64,000 bases of DNA, taken from assembly GCA_000507305.1 (NCBI GenBank), contig DF239140.1, positions 61,916 through 125,915 on the forward strand, read 5' to 3'. The notes beneath the pieces are model-generated. The model saw nothing but the letters and a program-made list of their open reading frames with translations, was not told where the DNA came from and made no database searches. The stretch is from Breviolum minutum Mf 1.05b.01. Its lineage: Eukaryota > Sar > Dinophyceae > Suessiales > Symbiodiniaceae. Shown here piece after piece: positions 1 through 14,300 of the stretch (positions are counted from its first letter, which is position 1; the number at the start of each line of letters is the position of its first letter). Position numbers and translations under genes: made by a program.

Positions 1-1571
1 AAGCATGTTTCAGAAAGAAAACTCAACTTGTTTTGGCCCGGAACCCAAAAAAAAAAACTGTTTGATGCTTTCAGCCCCGAGATTGTCACCCAAAGTCATG
101 GATCAATTCAATGTCGTCTTGTAGCTGTGTCAATTCAGGAGGAAACAGCTACAACAAAAAATATGGAAATAAAAAACACTGAAATGGCCCCGAAAATCAA
201 CAGAACCTTCAATTCACTCGAAAACTCACAAGGACTTTTTTCAGTTCTTCTGTTGCGCCAAATAGCCCCCCAATGTGCTTTGGGGGAACCCAAAAAATCA
301 TCACCATCCTTAGCTTCGAAAGGGTCTGCCACTCAGCGACTTAGGTCTGTGGAGGGAGATGGTTTTTCCCTTGCCTTCATGGTGGGATCCTCAATGAGTT
401 GTGGATCTGCATAGGCCTCTGACTTTCGATTTGGGTCCGGTCCAAACAAATTTCATCCCGGTCCATGAACGTTGAGGAAACTTTTGAATATTCTGTTTAC
501 AGCAACTCCTAAACTGGGTATAAATTTTGATGATTAAAAAAAAGAATACATCCCAACCTCCGACAACTCATATACTTGTATGTTAAGTGTTTTTCGTACC
601 CAATGTTCAAGGACCCCGTTCCCCCTTCCTCCTTGTTGGTGAATGGTTTTTTTCTTCAGCGCGCTGAGTTCTGGACGTCGATATTTTCCCAGGTTCCGAA
701 GGCTGCTAAACCTTTCGGCACCAAACGATGTCGAGCATAGCCACGCCTGGCGCCGGGAGGGTTCAACACGGCGCAGGTGATCAGAAGGTCTGACGGAGAC
801 AATTGGATGCAAAAATTTACTAAAATGTCTCTTGCGTGTGTTGTACCTCGAGAAAAAAACATCCATTTAAGCTTTGCTTTCAAAAGTCCAAATCCCGACA
901 TGAAATTTCGAAACTGCTCATGTTCTTTTTGGTACCAAAATTTCCCCCAGCGACGAATTTAAACGACGACAATCTGAGCTAGGTTGGCTTCACGTGGACA
1001 ATCTGCCCTTTGACACCAACCTTGAAGAATCAGGTCAACAAAATGTCAACAAAATTACCACTGCAGCGTTTACTGCTACCTTCAACTGCTGGAACTTTAA
1101 CAAAGAAAAAAAAGAAGGCAAAGGAACCACATCAGTCATTCCATTTGCATAGATTTGACATGATAAAATCTCCTTGTCAGTTTCTCAATATCCAGGCTCC
1201 GGACACCACGGATAGTCTCCCTTAGCTAAAAACATGGTCTCTCCATGACATGAAGATATGAATTTCGTTCATCCACGCAGCGAGACGCACCGAGGTGCTG
1301 ACAAGAGAACCACAGGAATCTCAGCGGGCCAAAAAATGCGGATAATCGGATATCCCTTGACCCCATGGAATGGTTTATTCCACGAAAATCTCCAAAAAAC
1401 CAAGGAAAATCAACGGAGATTTCAAGGTATTGAATCTATTTCTAGCCCGACAAATCTGTGCTCGAAAAGGATAAGTCCGGGAGAATGACACTGAAAACCA
1501 CCCTGAAGTGGAAGCTTCTTTACTTCCAGCAAAATCAGTTGCTGTTTGGCCAAATCTTATGTTCATGTGGA

Positions 1572-1676
1572 TACCCTCCCGAAGTTTAACATAGCCCCTG
1601 AAAAGTTGCCTTCCCAATAGGAAAGTGGTCTTCCAACCAACATTTTTCAGGGGCTATGTTAAACTTCGGGAGGGTA
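1572..1676. mobile_element. MITE-like element, family 1 (CCCTCC ends)
   Basis: A near-perfect palindromic element of about 105 bp bounded by TA on each side. The left arm begins TACCCTCCCGAAGTTTAACA and the right arm is its reverse complement, ending CTTCGGGAGGGTA. A short loop of about 35 bp separates the arms. It has no coding capacity. The terminal TA is shared with the other family copies and suggests TA target preference. Confidence 0.85.
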
Positions 1677-3261
1677 ACTGAATTCTTTACATTCTGTATG
1701 TCCATATAGTATCTCATAAATATATATATATATGAGCGTATATCATTTCTAGCACAAAAAATTGCCATGTCATTCCAAAAAGTCCATGGCAAATCATAGG
1801 TATCCCCATGATCTACCAGATCCCATCTTCCAGCTTCGTGATCCGATCCAACAGCCGAGCCCCACGACGTGGCTCTTCACAAACTGATATTTGCTTCGTG
1901 ACACCTTGGTGGTTGGCTTGTTTTCGGTGATGGCATAGATAGCCAAAGAAATTTTCAAAAAAAAATGGACACTTTTGGGGGGCCTTCAAATGAAAGAACG
2001 AAACATGTCTTTGTTTTTGTTGTGATGTGTTTTTTTTTGAATGTGGATTCGTTGCCTCAAGAATGGTTCGTCGGGAAATGACGCCATGAATTTGCGCCAG
2101 AAAGTTTGGCAACAAAAAAGAAAAACAGGGAAAGTTGTTTCAAGCTCAGGGGCAATTGGCTTGTCATGCTTCTTGCGCGTGGCATCCACATCAAACCTTG
2201 GCGGAACCGCCGAGGCTTGGAAGAGAAAGATTTTGAAGCTCAAATGGGTCTTGCTATGGGCCAGGGAAAGGCATCCAAGTAATTCCAGATTGGCCAACGA
2301 AACAGGGTTGTGAAAGTCAAAACTGAGTCTTGCTGGAAACCAACCACATTACATCTCTGCGTTTCATATTTCGGCTGTGTTTCCATAAATTTGGGACGCA
2401 TCTGAAACCTGGCGTGAGAACATGGTGGGCATGACTCTCCCATGACAAACAACCTTTCCCAGAAGCAGGTTGTACAGATTGCAAAATATCATTTAAAAAA
2501 ACATGTTCGGGTTGCCATGCTAATTTCCAGCCATACTACAATCAATGTACATGTGTATATAAACAAACCCATTTTATCCCATGTTGACTTCCATTTACGG
2601 GGAAAACGACGTGCCATCCCCAAATCAAATACATTGCTGAGTCCCATGCCACCACCTCTTTTGTGCCAGCATACATGGAAGGTGTCTTTGCCTGCACTCT
2701 CCACGAACTACGAAAATCCCAGTAGCTAAAGGTTCATCTGGTATGACATTGAAAGCAAGTTCAAAACAAGCGATATGAGTAGAAACCTTCGTGGATATTT
2801 GTGGATATTTAGATCTCAAAAAGCAAACCGAAACAACAACTAGACATGCGAATAGGTCCTAGGTGTATATATCACTGTGATCAAGAGAAAGGACATGCAA
2901 AAACTTCGTCTAACATCCGACCACTGAGCTGCCCCTCACGGGGTCATCAGTTCTATCAGTTCTGGTGGTATCTAAATCTCAAACCCAAGTCATCCAAACG
3001 AAAAGCTTGGTGTGCTGGGGTTCAAAAGCGTGAACGGAATACACCCTCTATCTATACACTGAAAGTTCAACTTGGTGTAACAATGTTTACCATGGAACCT
3101 GCAAATTATGTTTTTTCAAAGTTCAATCGATATGTTTTCCAAACAATTGCCAGTGTGCTGATCCGTTACTACTACCTGAAACCTCATCTCTACAAAAGTC
3201 CACTACATTGCAATCATTTGTAAATTTGAGAAATCATCCCACATAATTCACATAATTCATT

Positions 3262-3331
3262 CCTAGTTCAATTGGATCATTTCCCCAGGTAGGGATGAAA
3301 ATAAAAAGTGTTTGAAACCACCACCCAGGTT
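3262..3331. repeat. Truncated family-4 element
   Basis: Only the right half of the family seen whole at 6182-6295 and 27011-27126 is present: ATTGGATCATTTCCCC, then GGGATGAAAATAAAAA, then TTTGAAACCACCACC. The left GGTGGTTTCAAA arm is missing. Confidence 0.55.
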
Positions 3332-3833
3332 CAGTTCCTCTTGGGATATCATTGTCATATCCCAAATCTGTCTCAACTTTGCTTCTTCTGGGAAAGGCTC
3401 ACCTCGCACTGCGGTGAGCCGCGGCTGTCAGGTATCGTACAGCGATGGTTTCAAAGGCCGCCATGGCGAAACGGAGTCCATGGGAATTGCTGTTTGACGG
3501 TTGTGGGGGTGCGAAATGTGGTTCTTCCCGTTGGTGAATTCTCAACCTTGATCAATTGTACATATCAAATCTACTGGTTTTTTTTCTTGGAACTTCCAAG
3601 TTACAATTGAGGGGGAATTAGCTATATTGACTGACTAGTCTTGATTCAGTTTTCTCAGAGGTAGTGGATTGATCTGTTGGACAATGTGGTTGTGATAAGT
3701 TGTGATGGCTGTTTTGGGGGGACTGAAATGTGAAACATCAGCACAGATATGGACAAAATGCACCAACCAAAGTCACTGACAGCAGTATTTTTCAGAGGAA
3801 CAAAAACAGTTCGATCAGGAGGTATGAAAACAT

Positions 3834-4064
3834 TTGCAAACTAGAAAGTATGGTATTGCATGTGGTGATATTGTGGTAAACAAAGTCGAGAAAAAACAAT
3901 GTTGCAAATGCAAAGGGCGTAACGGATTGGAAATGTTGAGGCGAGACGATGCTACTTGTAAATTATGCCTTGCTCATAGGGAACAGTGGGCAGGGAATAA
4001 CACCGAGAGAGTCGAGGAGTTATGGCAAAAGTATCATGAGGAAAATATGGATGCACATTTATAA
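3834..4064 (+). CDS. Small CxxC zinc-finger protein (candidate)
   Basis: Intronless open frame of about 76 codons ending in TAA at 4062-4064. It contains CCKCKGRNGLEMLRRDD followed by CKLCLAHREQW and then an acidic, aromatic tail (ERVEELWQKYHEEN). Paired CxxC motifs about 17 residues apart followed by a charged YxEEN-type tail resemble short zinc-finger ORFs common in large DNA viruses of algae and in some protist genomes; that likeness is by pattern only. It lies on the strand opposite PLAA, just past the PLAA stop. The first codon is uncertain: the coding-looking part starts around residue 17 (VEKKQCCKC). It may be a relic of inserted DNA rather than an expressed gene. Confidence 0.35.
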   Translation: MQTRKYGIACGDIVVNKVEKKQCCKCKGRNGLEMLRRDDATCKLCLAHREQWAGNNTERVEELWQKYHEENMDAHL

Positions 4065-4502
4065 TGACGACTAATGTGACACAGAAAATGTATAATCAAA
4101 TTGAGGTGGATTCTCAGGTGTGCAGGTACAAGGTGAAGAAAAACAAATGGGCAAGGCATGTTAAGACAGAGAAACCCAGTTGAGGGAGCGGTGATGGAAA
4201 AGTTGGTGGGGATATGGCGGGGGGAAAGGGTGGGCAGAACTTCGTAGCAAAGACATTTACTACTTATATGTATATAATCATAACTATATGCAGTATTACA
4301 TACAATACAATACTGTACGTCCGTGTATATGCAACATGTGATTTCAATGTGATGGTAACTCTTCTCACCAAAAAAAACTTTCAGATGCTTCACTTTTTTT
4401 GTTGGGCAAACATGAAAAAACGGGTTGGATTCCAACTCATTTGGACCCCAACAAAAACATCCAAAAGTCATCATGGCCTCGTGTTTCACCAGCGGGTTTT
4501 TT

Positions 4503-7500
4503 TCACTGCAGGAGTTTCTTCAGGTCCACCGCAGCGGCTCCCAACTGCGAAAACCATTTTTGGTGGAGTTTGTGGGCTACGAATCAACGGTTTTGACGGG
4601 CAGATACCAAATAGATAGCGGTACACATCTAAGACCCATTTGAATCAAATATAGGCTAATAGACATACAAGTGCAAATGTGTTTCAAGAGTATATATTAT
4701 CAAAATAATTCAAAATGTACATGTACATTTGAAGGATTTTTTTCTATAGACAAGCCAGCGACTCACAAAAAAACATTTGTGTAGGACCTAGGAATTGGTC
4801 TTTTTCGGATTTAAGAAACAAAGATAAAATGAGGTGCTTAAAAGTTCCCTGATAATCAGAGAGTTCCACTAAGCTTCACCAACCCAATTGACAGATCAAA
4901 TACTAAGATGTGCTGATCGGAACCTGAAAGTAACTCATTCGCTCCCTATTATGAAGGGATTTTAAGATACACCCCCGAAAACTAACATGTCCCCTCAAAA
5001 AGGATTATTTCAATAGGAAATACATCTTCCAACCATTGATTTTCAGGGGACATGTTAGTTTTCCAGGGAGTACCACCAGTTCCAAATCGCTCCCTTTCAA
5101 GCACCAAGCACCAAGAGTAGTTAGGGCCTTGCTCTCAAGTGCTCCAATCTTGCTACCAAGATCAGCCGCTTTGCCTCGGAGATTTTGCACAGGAACCCAA
5201 GGAGAATAGTACTCAGAAGTTCCGGGTTGCAAAAACCATTATGCTTCACCAAAAAACAGGAAGATTTCCTGAAAATCAGGGACATTCCTAACCCATCTCC
5301 GATTTTCTCGTGCCAAATTTGAAAGGCAATGTAAAAATCACGAGTCTTAACACGCGTTGAGAATATTTTTTTGGGGGGTGAAGATCCTCAATGTTCATGG
5401 GAACCCAAGAATCCTGAGAGCCCCTGACACGCACCCGACAAGGGCCGGTGTGCTGGATCTCGTGTCAAGAGTGTACCTGGCGAAGTTCACGAAAGTTAGC
5501 CACAAATCAATGGGATTTTTAGGGACCCCCAATAGTGGGACCCCGTTCTGGTAAGCTTCCCATACCATTCCCATACGAATCCCTAAAGATATGGGAATGG
5601 TATGGGAATAGTATGGGAAGCTTTCCAGAAGGGAGTCCCATTATTGGGGGTCCCTGGAATCACCCCGTGACAAATCATGGGATTTTGTGATGTCGATGGT
5701 AAATTCAATGGCTGTTTCTGGTTCCCTTAATAGGTGGTAGGTAGCATATAACCCCCCAACTGGCATTATATAAGTGGTATATAAGTGGTATATACTGCCG
5801 ATTGGGGGATTATATATCACCCACCACCTATTAAGGGAACCAGAAACAACCATTGATATGATTGCAACCCACAACATATTGATTTTTTTTGAAATCATCA
5901 TATTCTGTATATCTGCATCTTGTTTCATCCATACATATAAAAGCTATGTTTTAACCCAATGCAGTGACCCTCACATCATGTTTTCGGAACTCCCTCTCCC
6001 CGAAAAAAAAAGCCGGGATGAGATTCTCGGGTCACCAATGGCCAGCATCGCTCGACATTGGGCATCTTCTTCGGCCTGAAACCCCGAAAGATGGGCATCT
6101 GACATCTATATATTCACCTTGCAGGTCCTGCAAGAGTTTTTGAAGAATTTACTCCCCCATAAAAAGAAGGAACATGTTCCTAGTTGGTGGTTGAGTTTCA
6201 ACCCATTTGAAAAATATGCTCGTCAAATTGGATCATTTTCATTCATTTCCCCAAATAGGGATGAAAATAAAAAATATTTGAAACCACCACCTAGGTTCCT
6301 TTTTTGAAATGGTCCCAAAATTCCAGTGATACTGTTGATGGTTCAGGAATCCGGTAAACTCACCAGTTGAGGTTGGTAGTTTTTCTCATGATTTAACCAG
6401 GGTTTTATACAGGATTTCCTCCATCAACCGTATGGAAAAAAAAATAGGGGGATATAGATACAACCTTCCTTCCCATGTTTCACAGATATCACTGGCCTTG
6501 CCCAGCAGGCTTAGAGCCAGTTGCAAGATCCGTGAGGAAGTCGCTTCGTCGAAGGCTTTGGGCTTAGCGAAGGCAATTTTTGAAAGATTTGGTTTTGGTA
6601 TGTTTTCGTTGGGCAAAGGAAGATCTACATCCTTAGTGCTTCGCGTCTCTAGGGAAAAGATAAATGACATCATAATAAGCAATCAGAATACTCTTATACA
6701 AATAGCTCGGTTAGATTTCCACAGTTTGAGTGCAAGACTACCACATTGATCAACTGATATGTTCATTGTGCATATTAAATCATATTAATGTCTCTTTGTT
6801 GAAGGATTCAACATTACTGGGACATTCACTAGAGTAAGTAAATTCGCAATAAGCATATGTGGTTTTCTTTGAAGAAAGCGAGAGACAGATTGTAAGAAAT
6901 ACAACAATACTTGACCACATGCATTAACAAATATGTTCGATAAGCATATATATATATATGTTACGTTTCTCTTTTTGGAGAAAAACATATTGTCAGAAAT
7001 GGAACAATACGTTACCACAATCATAAACTATACCTAAGATCTTTCAATGAGCATAACATGTGTTTCTCTGAACTACTTTTTTAAAAAAGGTATTCTGAAA
7101 GATATACTGTGCGATATTTTCACTAAGTATAGTCAAAGAAATGTAAAAGCAGATTGCAAGAGGTTCAAGTCAGTAACCAAAGTATGAAATTTCAATCCGT
7201 AAGAAACACTCAAGAACACAGAAGCTTTGCCAATGAAAGGGTAATAACGTAGAACAACCATTCAAAAGAAGAGATTAGACCGCATTCAAAAGTAGGGTCA
7301 AGAAAGCATGCATCCAAAAAGGTTTCAAGAGCCACGCCAGCCCATTTACATTGGTCAATGAACAATATACCAGAGAAACAGGCCTGGGCTCTATTGAGTT
7401 TGTAAAGAGGCTTGAGCTATACTGAGGCTATCAAAAAAGGGAAATGGTGATTGGCGACCGGATAAAACAGTATAATGGAATGGACAATGGAGATTGCAAT

Positions 7501-10500
7501 ACGAAGCCCGACGATGAAAACTATTTCGAGCAGTCTTGTCTAGAAACACTCAAGCACCAATGGACTTGCGATAGATTTGGTACTCATTGAAAGGAACGAC
7601 AACCATGTCAAGACATGTGAAAACAAAATATGTGCAAGAAGAAATAGCTAATATCTGTGAAAAAAATCTTTACACCGTGGTAAGAATCTTCTTTCTGCAG
7701 GTGGTACATTCTTGGAGCTTGAGGTGCGTCAGACATTTATTGAATTCTGCCTACTTCCCAGAGTCGTCCCAATACACCCGTCTTCTCAAATACACCCTCA
7801 CGCCTTTGTCATGCCTGCTGATTTGATTAGAACCAAAACAAGATATACCCTCCTTAATCAACTAACTTGGCAATGGAAAATCACCGTGTTTAATAAGAGA
7901 TACACCTTCAAATCGTTGTTTTTCCATTGTCATGTTAGTTTTGGGGGTGTACATTTCTCCTCTGTTTGCCTCTATGAATATTTAGTTGCCGATGTGCGTT
8001 TGAATCTTTGGTCCCCGCACGGGCTGACTGCTCTCATACACGATGATCGCCATGTTGAGGAGCACAGAGGAGCAGGCCAACTGGGCTGCTGGGCTGACAC
8101 GACAGATGCCTTCTAGGATTTATTGTAGTACCCTCCCTGAAACTAACATGGCACCTGAAAAATGGATGGTTGGAATACGATCGTTTCCTTTTGGGGCCCG
8201 CCCTATTTTCACGGGCTATGTTTGTTTCAGGGAGGGTACCTGTATGATGTTATGTGACTGTGATATATATATATACAGTAGCACAGAGAGGATATAGAGA
8301 CCTACTTTGCAACTGCAAAGTTCTCCATCTGCACATTCCAACACAAGTCTTCAGATGTCTTCAGCATCATAGCAAATGGGTTTAAACGCATCAACCCCCT
8401 CACTCTGCACCTTACCTTTTTTTGCCTTAGGTCGGCACAAGTATTGGCATGCTCCCACACTAAAAAGTGGCAAGTGAAAATAAATAGACTCTAAACATCT
8501 GTCTTTCAACCATATTTGGAAGGCTTACCCTCCCTGAAACTAACATTTTCGCACCTGAAAAATGGATACTTGGAATACTTTCTCCTTTCCTTTTGGGAAG
8601 CCTTAAGGCCTATTTTTTCAGGTGCCAAATTGCAAACGTTAGTTTCAGGGAGCAAACTATGCCATCCAGGATCGCCATCATCTTCCCTCAAGTGGCATAT
8701 CCTTTCTTCAGGACTCACCTTTCCAATCTGTACCAACCCACCAGAGGACACCTGCCTGGTTCCCTTGATAGGCTTGATAGGTGGGATCGGTACCATATAA
8801 TCACCCAATTGGCAAGGACTATAAGTGGTATATAAGTGGTATTGGTATATACTGCCAATTGGTGGATTATATGGTACCTACCACCCATTAAGGGAACCAG
8901 AAACAACCATTGACCCTGTGGCTTTTCCCCCCCCAACCTTGGTATGCTTATTGCTGGAATTGATGGCTTGTTCGATGCCATTCAAAAGCAGATCACGCTT
9001 GTCAAAGGCCGCGTACCTTTCGAAAGTTGAATTGGATGGAATTTTCGGGACAAAAACACATCCTTTTGTTGAGGATATTACCAGGAAATAAGAGATGGAA
9101 ATTTGGAGAATCAATGACTTCAAAAAACTCATATCAGATGTGTTCAGTAACTGTTTCCCCTAAGCAGTCGAAAATCATGTCCTTTTTTTGGCAAATGTCT
9201 TTCTTTTCGGGGGGTCTCAAGTCTGTCACAGAGTTTCTGATTCCGTTCCGTATTGCTTCAAAAGAGGTGGAACAACAAACAGACAAAACAATGACTTGGG
9301 CATGCTGATACCCTTGAAAAACAAAACATTGGTTTCTTCCAGATCAAATCTTCAGCGCACTTGTTGGTTTGGTAGATAAAGAGGTTGGCCAAATATCCTC
9401 AAATCACGGGCAGGTGCAGCATTTTTCGCAACACAAAGCTTTCGTTTGTCCTTCAAAGGTCCCATTTTGAGGAGAAACACAATTGGACTCACAGAAGAAT
9501 CTTGAAGCTGCATCATGCAATATCAAGGGTTTTTGTCTGGTTACTCTGATAGATCCATCTATCATCTATGCGTGTTACCAATATGGATTCATACATCCAT
9601 CTAGCCCAGCCACTATAGTGGTTTTGAATGGATTGAATTCTCGATCGCAAAAGAGCCGTGTTTGGAGTGATTTCAAAAAAAAACATGTTGATCTTTCACC
9701 AACCTCCCAAGAATCTACAATAAATCTACCCCCATGTTTGTTTTTCTTTGTGCAAAAGGCAGGCAAACCCCATGATCTTAACAAAATATAAACAAAACAC
9801 GTCCGTAGAAGTGGAAGTGACATCACCAGCTGCTGCCATGAGTCTTGCAGCACAAAGACCCAAAGGACTGTTGATGTCAACTGACAAAAGGTTCAATACC
9901 TGGTAATCCACGCCGCTTGGAGTCGTTGGATTTTTGGGGGACCCAAAATCCAGCTTTTCCCCGAAAAAAAAACGTGGCAAAAAATATTCTTAAAAAAAAG
10001 AAATGCAACATTAAAAATCAATCTTTTTTTGGTGTTGACTGGGATGATTTCAACATGGTTGGGATATGAAACAACAAATCATCTGCATCTAAGCTTCTCC
10101 TATACAACCAAATAAAACAGTACACCCTAATAGCTTCTACACGCTAATTCTAGAGAAAAAAAATGGTGCTAGTGAAGGTGGTCTCTTCAATGCTGAAGGT
10201 TTTTCCTGGTCCCTCGCCTGCAGAATGTATGCTGTTCCTCGGTCTGATCCTGCAGGTGTGCGACCCAACAACCAAATAGCAAGCTGCAACCCGGGTGGGT
10301 TGGCTTATAACGGGGTGGCCCTTGACGAACCCTCAAAATGTGCGTTGTAAAACGACAACCATTTTTTCAGAATCATGACATACAGTCGCTGAGTTTTCAA
10401 CTTCATTATACTGCTGGCAAATGGACATGCCAAAGTGGGGGTGCTGTGTGCTTCCCTTAGAAGTGTGCTCCAAAGAGGATCTGATGAATTCATGGTGGCC

Positions 10501-11307
10501 CTTGACACCCAACCACTTCGTGTGCGTCTGTCCTTTGAAGAAGTCTGAGCTGCTTGGGTGTGCCAACAGCAGGCGCTAGGCCGGGGCTGATGAGATGAAA
10601 GGGTGTCATGACATAAGTGCTTCTAGATCAGATTGCATCAAGATTACCTACAGAAACTAGTAGCTCATCTTTCTGAAAATCTTCAAATTTCCCATGTATA
10701 ATGTGCATAAATTCCATTTTGGTCGAAGCCATCCCCTCTTGAGCTCGACACCCACAGATCTACGACCGGAAAGAGCTTGTCATTGGGCCAGCTGCCCAAT
10801 TTCTTGACCATGATCTGCCGCATGCGCAGGTCGAGCTATAGATTCGTATAAAGGATTGATTCACACTCAATGAAGGCAAACACAAAAATACTCTCAAATC
10901 ACTGTTTAGACAATTCATTTAGATCCTTGTTACATCAAACATTATGCGGCTACAATCTGCCATTATCCCCAATCAATCCCCTAATCAAGATCTACTGCAT
11001 TGGTGGTTCAAGATAATTTTCAAGATGATTCATTCGTAGGTTTTTTGCTCAAAAAAAGATGTCCGGAATTTCTGCATCAGCAACATCGACTAATCAACTA
11101 ATTTTGAAAAAAAAATGCCCAAAGAAAATTTCGGTTTTCTTTTGTGACCCCGGTGCCAAGGAATATCTCGAAACCCCCAAAACAGTTCCAAACACCTCTT
11201 TCTCGCAGTCGCGCAGTTCCGTGGTGACGCCCAGTTTCAACTTGTTGATGCCCTCAGTCAAGTGTTGCACCTTGGCAAAGTCGTCAGATTCAGATTCATC
11301 GTTGCGG
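4503..11307 (-). CDS. PLAA: PLAA PUL (ARM-like) domain exons
   Basis: PUL is the C-terminal armadillo-like domain through which Doa1/PLAA contacts Cdc48/p97. Exon 10835-10752 ends LGSWPNDKLFPVVDLW and joins exon 10575 onward (RLLLAHPSSSDFFKGQ), matching the family's WPxDKxFPxLDLLRLLxLHP signature. Exons 9016-8938 and 8080-8021 join as NSSNKHTK plus LACSSVLLNMAIIVYESSQP, the conserved NKxxxxALATLLLNYAVLxYE segment. Exons 6562-6497, 6075-6036, 5174-5128 and 4544-4503 give ILQLALSLLGK, AEEDAQCRAMLAIG, KAADLGSKIGALESK and LGAAAVDLKKLLQ-stop, all in phase, two of them across GC-AG introns. Exon 11307-11196 (VQHLTEGINKLKLG) is less certain. The joins between 10575 and 9016 are not fully resolved and at least one microexon is probably missing. 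Confidence 0.9.
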
Positions 11308-14300
11308 CTGTTACCCGGGTGGGTTTTGAGAAGGCATCCAGGGAATGGTCTTAATGATTTGATGGTTCAATATGTATGAATTTTGATTACATAAAATGTA
11401 TGTACATATAATATATTGTTAAGTAGAAGTATACATATAGATTGGGAAACTCCCAATCTCTAACAATCCCAAAAAGGAGGTGAGTATATGTAACAGAGCC
11501 CTCATTCAAAATGGTGAAATATGGTGAAATCCTTCTTTTGCCTTTCCATCTTTCCATCCAGCTGGCAGCGTTTTGGAAAGAGGCAGCAGCTTTGATGTCC
11601 ATCCAAAGGTCAAATAGTTGACGTTGCAAAAAAATGCATTAGGTAAGTAAACATACCAGCATCTTCCAGTTCGGGTGCTGTTTGAACCCTAAGGGATGGT
11701 GTTTTCCGGCACCCCTTATCATCCATTCAGCACCCCTCACCTCAACAGGATCCAGGCGAAGTTCCTCGGCGACCTCACTTACGGTCCCAAAATTGGAAAA
11801 AGACTTCAATCAACATGCGTTACGGTAGGGGTGCAAGAAACAAAAAATATGCATGTATATTAAGATAGTATATATACATTAAATGTTCTTAAAAGCTCTG
11901 CACGATCGGCTATCCAAATTGGGGCCCAAATATTGTTTTAACTTACAAACATTGTTTCAAACATTGTTTCAATCATATAGTTGTGTACGGAAAACAATGT
12001 CGGAATATGTTGTGTACGGAAACCATATAGTTGTGTACGGAAACCATATAGTTGTGTACGGAAAACAAATAGTTGTGTACCGAAACATATAGTAGTGTAC
12101 GGAAAACATATAGTTGTGTACGGATTTTCAAACATATATAATATAGTTGTGTACGGAAAACATATAGTTGTGTACGGAAAACATATAGTTGAAAAAAGAA
12201 TATTTCAAACAATATTCTAAACAATATATGAATGTTTTGGGGGAATTATTTTGCGGAACCACCACAGAGGGTCTTGCGAACATTTAATATATACATAACA
12301 AATACAACATATATATATATATATTTATTATATATATATATTATAATAACATGTCATTTTTGTTAGAAAATACACATATTGAAAGTACCAGGTAGTTGTT
12401 GATTCTCAAAGGATCCTGTTGAACAATGGTTGGACTCCAAAAAAAGAAAGAGATAGAAGTTTGGTGTGGAATAATTACCTCAAGATTATCCGCCCTCAGG
12501 CCATCTCTACCGTAACATAGCAATCAAACTTTGGAGCCTTAGCCACAGCCCATCAACCCCTCCCCCCCCAAAAAAACAACCATCCCATTCGCCTGACCAT
12601 TGAATTCCATGATCTTTCCCTGTAAGGCTTCGAACTTCCCATCCTTCGGGGCTGCACATGTCAACAGGGTTATAGGGTGAACATGGGTGAACCATCCCTT
12701 CATATGGGAAATGGATGGAAATGGTTGGGCGGGCCCCGAAAAAAACCTATACCCTATGTGCAGGTGAGTTTTTGAAATTCACCATGTTTATTCTTCTGGA
12801 AACTAACCCACATGGGACCCGTCCCAGGTACTGGCACTTTTGAGTTAGATGATTCGCCGAACTTCCCATTTTGGTGGGTCCCATGTTTTCTCGTTTCCTG
12901 GAAAACGGTAAATCACCTAAAGAAATCGGTTCGGCAGATTTCGGTCAGCCTGAAAGGATTTGGAAAAAAAATGATACCCTCCGGTAAACTAACATAGCTG
13001 GCTGGAAAATCCACCATGAATGAAGATGTATTTTCTATTGGAAAAGGTGAATTTCCAGCCAGCCATGTTAGTTGATTAAGGAGGGTATATCCAAGTCAAG
13101 CACTTCGCTGTGTTGGTTTCTTGCACCTCTCCGAAAAAAAAAAAAATCTAACAGGATATGACGCAGATGGTTTTGGTTTTGACATCCTGCTGTCTCCATC
13201 CCAGTGGAGCCTATCATAGGAGATTCCACCCCAACAAAAAGTTTGACCATGCCGACCCCGCAGGGATTTGAGAGGCCAAAAGTCGATCCAATCAGGATCA
13301 GGTTTTTCCGTTCTCCGACCTTCAAAGATAAGTATATATGGGTGTTTCCGAAAATAGGGAAACACCCAAATCATCCATTTTCATAGGGTTTATTTTTGGG
13401 TACCGCTATTTTTGGAAACACCCATATAAGCATATAGGGATTGGAAAAATTCCCCCCCAAAAGGAGTGATATAATATGACGTCGACTGTGTTGACCGAAA
13501 ACCTGACCCCCCCAGAGGTCCTTGAACACAGCGGGGGTCAATACCTCGGCTTTTTCGCTTCTAGAGGCAAGATTCTACAGGGAGGATGTGTTTTTCAGGG
13601 GGGAACAAAACCCAGAGTTTACGAAACACACATGGTGGGTATAGGTCTAGGTTGAATCTGGAAATCTGTGGAATTCTAATCTTTCCATCATGGGGGAAAA
13701 TCCATCTAACACACAACAAAAAAACCTGGACATCCATTTTGCCTAATCTTGTTTGGCGTTTTCAAAAGCATGCTCTGAGATACCTGGATCCAAAAAAACG
13801 GTGGCCATTTCCCAAATAATTGCTCCAAAACTTCAACTTCAACTCAACCAAGTTTCCTATAGGTGAAAGTTGAACAATATCCTTTTGAACCACATAATTT
13901 CAACATAAAGAAAAAACATTAAAATGTACAAACATGTCATTTCTCAGAAGCCAAGAAATCCTGAAAAATTGAAGAGGTCCTTTTCAGAACCCTCCCAACC
14001 CCAACCTCAACCAATGCCTCAAAATTTGCCAAGATACTGGGAAGACTGCTAAAGCTGGCTGCTCCGGCTCATAACCGCTGGATGCGGCCGGTGCAGGCGC
14101 GGAAGCAGCTGAAGATGAGTCGCCGACGTTTTTCTGGATGAACTGCCTAAAAGCCAACGAAGATGAGTCGAAAAAGTGGTGCTTTCAGCAGTCTCATTGC
14201 CAAAAAGAATACATAAAAACCTTGAGCTTTCATCATTGTGGTTGTGGAAGATTGTGGGTAGACAGAAATTAAGGACTTTTCAAATCCAGCCTTTTCCTCC

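Larger units (their letters stand above)
1..4500. other. Region downstream of PLAA, no confident gene
   Basis: Apart from the inverted-repeat element at 1572-1676, the truncated element at 3262-3331 and the small zinc-finger ORF at 3834-4064, I see no supportable gene here. Two minus-strand stretches look weakly exon-like. One is near 705-750, where an AG acceptor is followed by an open frame containing VAMLDIVWCRK and then a GT donor. The other is near 330-405, an open frame containing DPQLIEDPTMKA. Neither could be linked to a protein family, and PLAA already has a stop codon at 4503-4505, so if real they belong to a following gene. Confidence 0.4.

Noticed and set aside
11974..12191. Regular repeats suggesting a CRISPR array
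   Set aside because: There are no unique spacers between the units; they are head-to-tail minisatellite copies in a eukaryotic intron.
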